From the NCBI GenBank assembly GCA_900769175.1, contig CAAGFP010000177.1:1-13672 (forward strand): DNA of 13,672 bases. Reading direction: 5' to 3'. This stretch comes from Lachnospiraceae bacterium (lineage in GTDB: Bacteria > Bacillota > Clostridia > Lachnospirales > Lachnospiraceae). This document shows positions 6,484-12,830 of this stretch, piece by piece. The translations under genes were made by a program, and so were the position numbers. Positions within the stretch are counted from its first letter, which is position 1, and the number at the start of each line of letters is the position of its first letter. The notes beneath the pieces were generated by a model. That model searched no databases and was not told the origin of the DNA. It worked only from the letters and a program-made list of their open reading frames with translations.

Positions 6484-6558
6484 CTATTTAGCATCGAATC
6501 AGACTGACACGTTTACGGAAAACGGTTTCCGTTTCGATCTTCATTTCATTCAGATTTC

Positions 6559-7422
6559 TTACGCTTTTCCGACAGAACCGAAAAGTTCCATTTTTTCTTT
6601 CACTTTAGCCTGAATTGCTTCGAATCCGGGTTTTAAAAGTTTACGAGGATCGAATCCCTTTCCTTCAAGATCCTTTCCTGCTTCGATATATTTACGTGTA
6701 GCTTCAGCAAATACTAACTGGCATTCTGTGTTAACGTTGATTTTGGCAACACCGAGAGAAATTGCTTTCTTAATCATGTCATCAGGAATACCTGTACCAC
6801 CATGAAGAACTAAAGGCATATCTCCGGTCTTCTGCTGAATTGCATCAAGAACGTCAAACTGTAATCCAGCCCAGTTTGCAGGATACTTACCATGGATGTT
6901 ACCAATACCTGCTGCAAGGAAATCGATTCCAAGATCAGCAATCATCTTGCACTGTTCAGGATCAGCACATTCACCCATACCAACTACACCATCTTCTTCT
7001 CCACCGATAGAACCAACTTCAGCTTCAATTGAAACACCGTTTACATGAGCTGCATTAACAAGAATTTTGGTCTTTTCAATGTTTTCATCGATAGCATAAT
7101 GGGAACCATCGAACATAACCGAAGGAAATCCTGCCTTGATACATTTCAAACAGTGATCATATGAGCCATGGTCAAGGTGAACAGCAACCGGAACGGTAAT
7201 ATTTAAGTCTTTGATTAATCCGTTTACCATTCCCATGATAGCATCATATCCACCCATGTACTTTCCGGCACCTTCGGATACACCGAGGATAACGGGAGAG
7301 TTACATTCCTGAGCGGTTAAAAGGATTGCCTTTGTCCACTCTAAGTTGTTGATGTTGAACTGGCCAACTGCATAGTGGCCTGCTTTTGCTTTCTGAAGCA
7401 TTTCTGTAGCAGAAACTAACAT
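6559..7422 (-). CDS. fba: Class II fructose-1,6-bisphosphate aldolase
   Basis: The 287-residue protein is a full-length class II (zinc-dependent) aldolase of the short Gram-positive type. It cleaves fructose 1,6-bisphosphate to dihydroxyacetone phosphate and glyceraldehyde 3-phosphate in glycolysis. HLDHG (82-86) supplies catalytic Asp84 and zinc ligand His85. Further metal ligands are His177 (IGNIHGKY) and His207 (LVLHGGTG). SIEAEVG (131-137) and KINVNTE (227-233) complete the phosphate and substrate site. The tagatose-bisphosphate aldolase branch is close, but this sequence reads as the FbaA/FbaB-type housekeeping enzyme. The start has GGAGG at 7432-7436, nine bases upstream. Codon use favours common codons, as expected for an abundant enzyme. 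It has its own -10 upstream and a terminator downstream, so it is probably monocistronic. Confidence 0.95.
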   Translation of the reverse strand: MLVSATEMLQKAKAGHYAVGQFNINNLEWTKAILLTAQECNSPVILGVSEGAGKYMGGYDAIMGMVNGLIKDLNITVPVAVHLDHGSYDHCLKCIKAGFPSVMFDGSHYAIDENIEKTKILVNAAHVNGVSIEAEVGSIGGEEDGVVGMGECADPEQCKMIADLGIDFLAAGIGNIHGKYPANWAGLQFDVLDAIQQKTGDMPLVLHGGTGIPDDMIKKAISLGVAKINVNTECQLVFAEATRKYIEAGKDLEGKGFDPRKLLKPGFEAIQAKVKEKMELFGSVGKA

Positions 7423-7462
7423 TGTATTGTACCTCCGTAATTAATATTTCTAACTTCGTCTC

Positions 7463-7468
7463 ATTATA
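7463..7468 (-). promoter_or_regulatory. Probable -10 element of the aldolase promoter
   Basis: A perfect TATAAT on the minus strand lies 40 bp before the aldolase ATG. At the 17-bp position the -35 would be TTTATT (7486-7491), a poor match, so only the -10 is firm. The 113-bp gap after the lipid-kinase stop has no visible terminator, so read-through from that gene remains possible. Confidence 0.5.
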
Positions 7469-7535
7469 ACGCAATTTTATATAAAAATAAAGAGTTAAAA
7501 TCAGAAAAGCGCATTGGAAATAAAATCATAAATAC

Positions 7536-8456
7536 CTATTGAAAAAACTTCTCTGCCATTGGCGGAACAAGAAGTGAAACTGCCTGTTTTAAATTTCTGA
7601 TTTCTACTTCCTTGTGAGCACCGCCCGCTTCTCCGTCTAATGTCCACGCAACCGGCTCGCTTGCAGAAATCTGAATGGATTCAGACTGAAAATAATACAT
7701 ATATTCCGGATCCGGCTCCTGCGAAAGCAGTGCTGCCAAAGTAGCATTCAGTTCAAGCGTATCCTCCGGATACTTAATAAATAGCGCTTCAAACTTTCCG
7801 TCATTTAATTTGATAACCTCGTTGTTTCTGGCCTTCATACCTCCAACCGAAGCAGCATTCGTAATCATTCCGTAAATAAAACGGTCTTTGATTATGGAAT
7901 CGGGTGTCGCAATCGTCATCTCCAACGGCTTGATATCCTTCATTCCAAGATAACGCATTCCTTCCAATACATAAGCCCCATGTCCGAAAATATTCTTTAT
8001 TTCCTGTTTCGTTTCATAAGATACTTCCGTCAAAAGTCCGAATGCGGCAATATAGATAAAGGTCTTGTCCAGAAACTGTCCGACATCACAAAGACATTCT
8101 TTTCCAGTCATGGCTACTTCTGCTGCCTTTATCATATTCGAAGGGATTGACAGGGTACGGCCGAAATCATTTGTACTTCCCGCCGGAATAATCCCGAGCG
8201 GAATGGTTCCATCGAGCGAAAGAAGGGCATTCACGGCTTCATCTAACGTTCCGTCTCCGCCGCAGCAGACAATCCTGTCGTAATTCAATCCGTGTTCTTT
8301 AATATATTTTGTTGCATCTTCTTTTCCCTGTGTGGGACGAACCGTAATTTCATATCCGGCTTTGGCAAAAATATCCAGAATATCAACCAGTTTATTTTTA
8401 ATTTTTTCCTGCCCGGAATGGGCATTGTAGACGAATAATAATCTTTTTTCGTTCAT
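7536..8456 (-). CDS. Diacylglycerol kinase family lipid kinase (YegS/BmrU/DgkB type)
   Basis: From the ATG at 8456 the protein has 306 residues, the normal family length. The frame extends to 8498, but a TTTGAGG site five bases before the 8456 ATG and the family-typical start MNEKRLLFVYNAHSG favour the shorter form. The nucleotide-binding signature GGDGTLDEAVNAL (66-78) and the loop IPAGSTNDFGRTL (90-102) are intact. The C-terminal half is the usual beta-sandwich domain (LDGE near the end). Members phosphorylate diacylglycerol or related lipids, recycling lipid from lipoteichoic acid synthesis to phosphatidic acid; the exact lipid cannot be told here. It is probably membrane-associated without transmembrane helices. 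It lies after the terminator of the hprK-HPr operon and before fba, and no clear promoter of its own was found. Confidence 0.88.
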   Translation of the reverse strand: MNEKRLLFVYNAHSGQEKIKNKLVDILDIFAKAGYEITVRPTQGKEDATKYIKEHGLNYDRIVCCGGDGTLDEAVNALLSLDGTIPLGIIPAGSTNDFGRTLSIPSNMIKAAEVAMTGKECLCDVGQFLDKTFIYIAAFGLLTEVSYETKQEIKNIFGHGAYVLEGMRYLGMKDIKPLEMTIATPDSIIKDRFIYGMITNAASVGGMKARNNEVIKLNDGKFEALFIKYPEDTLELNATLAALLSQEPDPEYMYYFQSESIQISASEPVAWTLDGEAGGAHKEVEIRNLKQAVSLLVPPMAEKFFQ

Positions 8457-8530
8457 TAAAACCTCAAATAAAATGTGTAATATATATTGAGTGCGCATCC
8501 TTCGCGATATTTTTTGTGTTTACACACAAC

Positions 8531-8562
8531 AAAAGAATTGCTGCAGATATTATTCTGCAGCA
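8531..8562 (-). terminator. Intrinsic terminator closing the hprK-whiA-HPr operon
   Basis: The 9-bp stem TGCTGCAGA (8539-8547) and TCTGCAGCA (8554-8562) closes a TATTAT loop and is followed on the minus strand by ATTCTTTTGTTG. The HPr-like stop codon (8550-8552) lies inside the loop and the last sense codons form the ascending arm, so the ribosome finishing this gene would sit on the hairpin. Confidence 0.75.
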
Positions 8563-8807
8563 TTTAAATATTTCTCAATATCTTCCAATGCTTTTTCTTC
8601 ATCGGAACCATCCACCATTACGGTAACGGTTTCACCTGAATTCAAACCAAGGCTCATCATACCCATAATACTTTTTGCATTCACTTTTTTGCCCTCTGTC
8701 TGAATATAAACAGAACTTTCATACTGGCTTGCTACCTGTACTAAAACAGCCACCGGACGAGCTTCCAAACCGCCTGCGAGTTTAATGGTAATGTCTTTTT
8801 GAATCAT
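8550..8807 (-). CDS. HPr-like (Crh-type) regulatory protein with Glu at position 15
   Basis: This 85-residue protein has the HPr fold and length. In ordinary HPr, His15 in GLHARPA accepts phosphate from PEP through Enzyme I. Here the motif is GLEARPVAVL, so residue 15 is Glu and PTS phosphotransfer should be impossible. The regulatory site is kept exactly: Ser46 in KSIMGMMSL, the residue phosphorylated by HprK. This matches the logic of Bacillus Crh, which has Gln15 and also follows whiA. It would act as a Ser46-P co-effector of a CcpA-like regulator or bind other partners in the cytoplasm. The ATG at 8807 has an excellent AAGGAGG site and lies 25 bp after whiA, in one operon with hprK. A true His15 HPr should be encoded elsewhere. 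Glu15 in this position recurs in Lachnospiraceae as far as I recall. Confidence 0.9.
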   Translation of the reverse strand: MIQKDITIKLAGGLEARPVAVLVQVASQYESSVYIQTEGKKVNAKSIMGMMSLGLNSGETVTVMVDGSDEEKALEDIEKYLNAAE

Positions 8808-8832
8808 AATTTCCTCCTTATGGATAAATACC

Positions 8833-9759
8833 CTAAACTTCTCCCCTCAGTTTTTCTGCTATTTTGCATATTTTACGCATTCTGTGATTCACCCCGGATT
8901 TCCCCAGAGGCGGCGTCAAATGTTCCCCAAGTTCCTTCAAAGGCATATCTTTATTTTCAAGCCGAAGCAACGCAACCTCCTTAAGTTGTTCCGGCAAAGC
9001 AGATAGACCTATCGTTTCTTCAATCAACCGAATATCCGAAATCTGATCCGAAGCAGCTCCGATTGTTTTGGCACTGTTTGCAACTTCACAGTTAATCAGA
9101 CGGTTCGTATGATTCGCTATATCCTTAAGAATTCTCTCGTTTTCAAGATTCATCAAGGATACATGTGCTTCCATGACATTTAAAAGTGTAACAATTGAAG
9201 CTCCTTCTTTTAAATACACAACCGGATGGTTCATCCTTTGTACCAGCCTTGCTTCAATCTCGAATCCGGCGAGCAGTTCAATCAGCATCTTTGCAAAATC
9301 CCCATCCGGACAGACAAATTCCAGATGATATCCTTTTGAAGGATTACTCATCGAGCCACAGCATAAATAAATTCCGCGAAGCAATGCACGTCTGCAACAT
9401 TGTGTCTTATAAAGGAGGGATGAGATATGGCTTTTTTTAACCATCTCATGTTTCAAAGTATCCCACATTTTAAGGGCCTGTAACAATGTTCTGATTTCCT
9501 CACTCCCCCGAATCAGGTAATCCGTTGTACCGGCCTGTGTCAATGCATCTTTTTCTATATTAAATGTTTTTTTGTATAAAGTAAAGAATTTTCTTAGGAT
9601 GCCTTCGTTCTCTGTGTGAAAACGAAAAACGTCCTCCCCATTTTCCTTTTCCATTCGACCGCAGAAAAAAGTCAAAGCGGCGAGTTCAGCAATACGACAA
9701 TGCCTTGCCAAAGCAACCTGTTTGAGTAATTCTTCCTTTACCTGTGTGGAAAAAGACAT
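8833..9759 (-). CDS. whiA: DNA-binding protein WhiA
   Basis: The protein has 308 residues, full length for WhiA. It begins SFSTQVKEELLKQ, followed by a degenerate LAGLIDADG homing-endonuclease-like domain without catalytic function (~20-190). The connector ENERILKDIANHTNRLINCEVANSAKTIGAA (206-236) is highly typical. The C-terminal helix-turn-helix, MPLKELGEHLTPPLGKSGVNHRMRKI (272-297), is the DNA-binding part. In actinobacteria WhiA activates sporulation division genes; in Bacillus it affects division and chromosome segregation and binds the nucleoid. Here the role is inferred as nucleoid or division-linked regulation. The ATG at 9759 has AGGAG six bases upstream and lies 20 bp after murB. 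The neighbours murB (upstream) and HPr-like gene (downstream) match clostridial gene order, but rapZ and yvcK are not between murB and whiA. Confidence 0.95.
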   Translation of the reverse strand: MSFSTQVKEELLKQVALARHCRIAELAALTFFCGRMEKENGEDVFRFHTENEGILRKFFTLYKKTFNIEKDALTQAGTTDYLIRGSEEIRTLLQALKMWDTLKHEMVKKSHISSLLYKTQCCRRALLRGIYLCCGSMSNPSKGYHLEFVCPDGDFAKMLIELLAGFEIEARLVQRMNHPVVYLKEGASIVTLLNVMEAHVSLMNLENERILKDIANHTNRLINCEVANSAKTIGAASDQISDIRLIEETIGLSALPEQLKEVALLRLENKDMPLKELGEHLTPPLGKSGVNHRMRKICKIAEKLRGEV

Positions 9760-9779
9760 TCTTATCTCCTATCTTTCAT

Positions 9780-10682
9780 TTACGGCAGATAAATTACTTC
9801 CCGTTCCAGCGAAACTCCGCTTGTTTCATATACCCGCTTTTGAATTTCTTCAATCAGTTTCTTTACATCTTCGGATGTGGCGCCGCCTAAATTTACAACA
9901 AACCCATTGTGCTTTGGCGAAACCTGTGCTTTTCCGATCTGATATCCGGACAAGCCCGAATCTTCTATCAGTTTTCCTGCAAAATACCCCTCCGGCCGTT
10001 TAAAGGTACTTCCAGCGGAAGGATATTCCAAAGGCTGTTTTTCTTTTCTTTTTTGATTAAGTTCGGTCATTTTATTCCGGATTTCTTCCCTGTTGCCCGA
10101 ATTTAATGATAGAATCACCGAAAGGACGATTCCGCCGGATTCTTTGATTCTGGAATGACGATAAGAGAAATTCATCTCTTTCCCACTCAATTCCATGATT
10201 TCTCCGGATTCGGATAAAAGAACCACCTTTTCAACTACCTGCTTCATTTCTCCACCGTAAGCACCTGCATTCATAACAATTGCTCCGCCTAAGGTTCCGG
10301 GAATTCCCGAAGCAAATTCAAGTCCGGTTAACGATTGTTCCCATGCAATATTCGCCAGTCTCGAAAGGGGAACTCCGGCCTGTGCGATAAGCCTTGTTCC
10401 GTCTGCTTCTACTTTGGAAAAAGCCTTGCCGATACCGATTACAAGTCCATCGAAGCCTTCGTCTGAAAACAATACATTGCTTCCCTTTCCGAGAATGAGA
10501 TACGGAATCTTTTCTTCTATTGAAAAAGTGACCAGTTTTACAATCTGCTCCACACTTTCCGGAGCCGCCCACAATGTACACGGACCTCCGATTGCAAAAG
10601 TGGTATGCGCGGATGCCGGCTCATTTTCGGATAAAATAGTAACCGGCACCACCTTACTTACACGTTCAAACAGTTCTGTCAT
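9780..10682 (-). CDS. murB: UDP-N-acetylmuramate dehydrogenase (UDP-N-acetylenolpyruvoylglucosamine reductase)
   Basis: MurB uses FAD and NADPH to reduce UDP-GlcNAc-enolpyruvate to UDP-MurNAc, the second committed step of peptidoglycan precursor synthesis in the cytoplasm. FAD-binding blocks are ILGKGSNVLFSD (63-74) and FASGIPGTLGGAIVMNAGAYGGEM (123-146). SYRHSRIK (173-180) supplies Arg175, YPSAGSTFKRP (220-230) the proton-donating Ser225, and LEREV (292-296) the terminal Glu. The short form without the tyrosine-loop insertion is the type IIb of Gram-positives. The frame also has an ATG at 10688, but GGAG at 10690-10693 is only one base from it and seven bases from the ATG at 10682. I therefore start at 10682, giving 300 residues. 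It sits between the ROK kinase (45 bp) and whiA (20 bp). Confidence 0.95.
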   Translation of the reverse strand: MTELFERVSKVVPVTILSENEPASAHTTFAIGGPCTLWAAPESVEQIVKLVTFSIEEKIPYLILGKGSNVLFSDEGFDGLVIGIGKAFSKVEADGTRLIAQAGVPLSRLANIAWEQSLTGLEFASGIPGTLGGAIVMNAGAYGGEMKQVVEKVVLLSESGEIMELSGKEMNFSYRHSRIKESGGIVLSVILSLNSGNREEIRNKMTELNQKRKEKQPLEYPSAGSTFKRPEGYFAGKLIEDSGLSGYQIGKAQVSPKHNGFVVNLGGATSEDVKKLIEEIQKRVYETSGVSLEREVIYLP

Positions 10683-10727
10683 TTCCATTCTCCAAAAACG
10701 TTTCCCGAGTTACGTTCTATGCATCTG

Positions 10728-11660
10728 TTACAGAACAAGTCTTGCTGCTCCATAGATTCCGGCATCATTTCCGAGAGTTGCAAGTTCAAATTTCACATCC
10801 CTGCTACCGTGGAACACATATTTTTTATAAGGCTCTTGAATATAATCCATTAAAACAGGACCTGCCTTGCTGACACCACCACCGATTACAAACGCATCCG
10901 GATTAACCACGCAGGCAACTGCTGCCAGACCCTTTCCGAGATAAGAGCCAAACTGTTCTGCCACCTCGATTGCAAGCGCATCGTTATTCTTTACCGCATC
11001 GAATACCGTCTTTGCACTTACTTCGCCTTCTCTTAAAACAGAAGGGCAATCATCTTTCGCAAGACGACGGTTTGCAAGGCGGGTAATTCCCGTTGCTGAT
11101 GCGTACTGTTCCAGACAGCCCCTGTTACCGCATCCGCAAACCTCGGTTTCATCATCTTCGACATGGATATGTCCGATTTCGCCGCCTGCGCCGGTAGCTC
11201 CTGCCAGCACACTGCCTTCAATGATAATTCCACCGCCGACTCCTGTTCCGAGTGTTACGGCTACAATGCTGTTATAGCCCTGTCCGCCACCTTTCCACAT
11301 TTCTCCCAAAGCAGCTACATTTGCATCATTTCCCGTTTTTACTTTCAGTCCGGTCAGTCCGCTTAATGTTTCGCTGACATTGAATACGCCCCAGCCAAGA
11401 TTTGCCGCTTTATAAATGACTCCGTTATTGTCAACAGGTCCCGGAACGCCGATTCCGACACCGATGATATCTTCCTTTGTGAGGCTTCTTTCCTCCATTT
11501 TAGCAAGAATACTTGCAGCAATATCCGGGAGAATCTGCGCGCCGTTATTCTCTTTCACGGTTACGATTTCCCATTTTTCAAGAACAGTTCCTTCATGGTC
11601 GAAAATTCCCATTTTAACCGTTGTTCCGCCTAAATCAACACCAAAAATATATTTTCCCAT
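10728..11660 (-). CDS. ROK-family glucokinase
   Basis: The 310-residue protein has the ROK kinase signature. FGVDLGGTTVKMGIF (6-20) is the ATP phosphate loop, GNDANVAALGE (110-120) carries the catalytic Asp112, and VTLGTGVGGGII (135-146) is the second phosphate-binding segment. EIGHIHV (161-167) with CGCGNRGCLEQYAS (175-188) forms the sugar-binding and zinc site (His164, Cys175, Cys177, Cys182). It lacks the N-terminal helix-turn-helix of ROK repressors such as XylR/NagC, so it is an enzyme rather than a regulator. Glucose is the likely substrate by similarity to Gram-positive GlcK, with mannose or GlcNAc less likely. It would phosphorylate the unphosphorylated glucose released by the beta-glucosidase. 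An AAGGAAAG site precedes the ATG. It lies 49 bp after hprK, so a sugar kinase and the sugar-state sensor share a transcript. Confidence 0.92.
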   Translation of the reverse strand: MGKYIFGVDLGGTTVKMGIFDHEGTVLEKWEIVTVKENNGAQILPDIAASILAKMEERSLTKEDIIGVGIGVPGPVDNNGVIYKAANLGWGVFNVSETLSGLTGLKVKTGNDANVAALGEMWKGGGQGYNSIVAVTLGTGVGGGIIIEGSVLAGATGAGGEIGHIHVEDDETEVCGCGNRGCLEQYASATGITRLANRRLAKDDCPSVLREGEVSAKTVFDAVKNNDALAIEVAEQFGSYLGKGLAAVACVVNPDAFVIGGGVSKAGPVLMDYIQEPYKKYVFHGSRDVKFELATLGNDAGIYGAARLVL

Positions 11661-11709
11661 TTTCTTCTTTCCTTTCCAATTCTATTCGAACGATTCTATT
11701 TTATGCATA

Positions 11710-12651
11710 TTATTCGTCATCTTCATCTCTGTTTTTTGCCAAGGAATTCTGCACACGCTGATATAATTCCTGAGCAGCATTATAGCCCATCTTTTTCTGT
11801 CTGTGATTTACGGCTGCTGATTCACAGATAATGGCAAGATTTCGTCCGGGACGAATCGGAATGGAATGACAAACCACTTTATTACCGAGATATTCCGTAT
11901 ACTCTTCTTCAAGTCCCAGACGGTCATATTCGGTTTCCTTATTCCAGTCAGCCAGTTTGATTACAAGGTCAATGCTCTGGGTATCACGGACACTGGACAC
12001 ACCGAATAGCGTTTTCACGTCTACGATACCGATTCCTCTAAGCTCAATAAAATGTTTCGTGATATCCGGTGCCGAACCAATCAGAGTATCTTCGCTTACT
12101 TTACGGATTTCCACTACATCATCGCTTACAAGACGATGTCCTCTCTTAATCAGTTCAAGTGCCGCTTCCGATTTACCGATTCCGCTCTCGCCGACAATCA
12201 GCACGCCTTCACCATAAACATCCACCAAAACACCATGGATGGAAATACAGGGAGCAAGCTTTACATTCAGCCATCTGATAATCTCTGCCATAAAGGACGA
12301 AGTTGTCTTTTTGGTCATGAATAAAGGAACGTTATTTTCAATTGCCTTTTTCATAAAAAGTTCATCCGGAAACAAATCACGGCAAAATACAATACAGGGA
12401 ATCGGATAAGCCAAAAGTTTGGAATAGATTTCTTCCTTTCTTTCCTCACTCAGACTCATCATATATTTATACTCCACAAATCCGATAATCTGAATTCTTG
12501 TTGCCTCATAATGTTCAAAGAATCCTGCCATCTGAAGTGCAGGACGATTAATATCCGGCTGTTTGATTTTGATTCCGCTGATATCCAGCTCCGGAGTCAG
12601 ACAATCCAGTTTCATTTTTTCAACAATTTGTGTTAAATTTACGCTTGCCAT
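11710..12651 (-). CDS. hprK: HPr(Ser) kinase/phosphorylase
   Basis: HprK phosphorylates Ser46 of HPr and Crh when fructose 1,6-bisphosphate and ATP are high, and reverses this with phosphate, setting carbon catabolite repression. From the ATG at 12651 it has 313 residues, the usual length. The frame opens earlier (12735), but AGGGGG just before 12651 and the family start MASVNLTQIVEKM fix the start. The N-terminal domain spans 1-~130. The catalytic domain shows SIHGVLVDVYG with His139, Walker A GESGIGKS (154-161), SDDVVEI with Asp177/Asp178, the signature ELRGIGIVDVKTLFG (203-217), and the C-terminal IPIRPGRN (264-271). All key residues are intact. It is the first gene of the operon, which ends with the HPr-like gene that it probably phosphorylates. 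Confidence 0.95.
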   Translation of the reverse strand: MASVNLTQIVEKMKLDCLTPELDISGIKIKQPDINRPALQMAGFFEHYEATRIQIIGFVEYKYMMSLSEERKEEIYSKLLAYPIPCIVFCRDLFPDELFMKKAIENNVPLFMTKKTTSSFMAEIIRWLNVKLAPCISIHGVLVDVYGEGVLIVGESGIGKSEAALELIKRGHRLVSDDVVEIRKVSEDTLIGSAPDITKHFIELRGIGIVDVKTLFGVSSVRDTQSIDLVIKLADWNKETEYDRLGLEEEYTEYLGNKVVCHSIPIRPGRNLAIICESAAVNHRQKKMGYNAAQELYQRVQNSLAKNRDEDDE

Positions 12652-12745
12652 ATTGCCCCCTATCATTTTATGAAATTTTCTTCTGTCAGAATGCGAACAA
12701 TCCAAACGCTTCAGGCGGTTGTTACATTTTCGCACACTATAAAAT

Positions 12746-12774
12746 ATTTTATCATAGTTATTTTTTCTTTACAA
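12746..12774 (-). promoter_or_regulatory. Promoter of the hprK operon
   Basis: On the minus strand, -35 TTGTAA (12769-12774), a 17-bp spacer and -10 TAAAAT (12746-12751) are preceded by a TG extension (TGATAAAAT). The predicted start near 12738 gives a leader of about 85 nt. The site lies in the uvrC-hprK gap. No T-tract terminator is visible after uvrC, so read-through may add to expression. Confidence 0.6.
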
Positions 12775-12830
12775 TATTTTCACGCAATTCCAAAGTTCAT
12801 TCCGAGAAGGATAACCGGCGACCGGAGAGT

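Larger units (their letters stand above)
6102..6558. other. Gene-free stretch with hairpins and terminators
   Basis: No protein gene is supported between the cyclophilin stop and the aldolase stop. From left to right it holds a weak hairpin (AGTT 6141-6144 with AACT 6150-6153) followed by eight T at 6162-6169, a possible inefficient cyclophilin terminator. Next comes a single consensus DnaA-box 9-mer (6215-6223, TTATCCACA on the minus strand). It also contains the hairpin/C-rich segment and palindromic terminator (6247-6350), the aldolase terminator (6432-6483), and a 7-bp hairpin, ACGGAAA/TTTCCGT, at 6515-6532. Confidence 0.6.

Noticed and set aside
6515..6532. Cre-like palindrome GGAAAACGGTTTCC near the aldolase
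   Set aside because: The outer bases differ from the catabolite-response consensus and it lies downstream of the aldolase stop, not in a promoter. More likely it is just a small 3' UTR hairpin.
8457..8498. N-terminal extension of the lipid kinase
   Set aside because: The family start MNEKRLLFVYN follows its own TTTGAGG site, and the extra 14 residues have no support.
12652..12735. N-terminal extension of hprK
   Set aside because: The 28 extra residues have no family match and no ribosome binding site. AGGGGG directly precedes the ATG at 12651.
12787..12830. CCGG-rich inverted repeats after the uvrC stop as a terminator
   Set aside because: The stem is broken and short and no T-tract follows on the minus strand.
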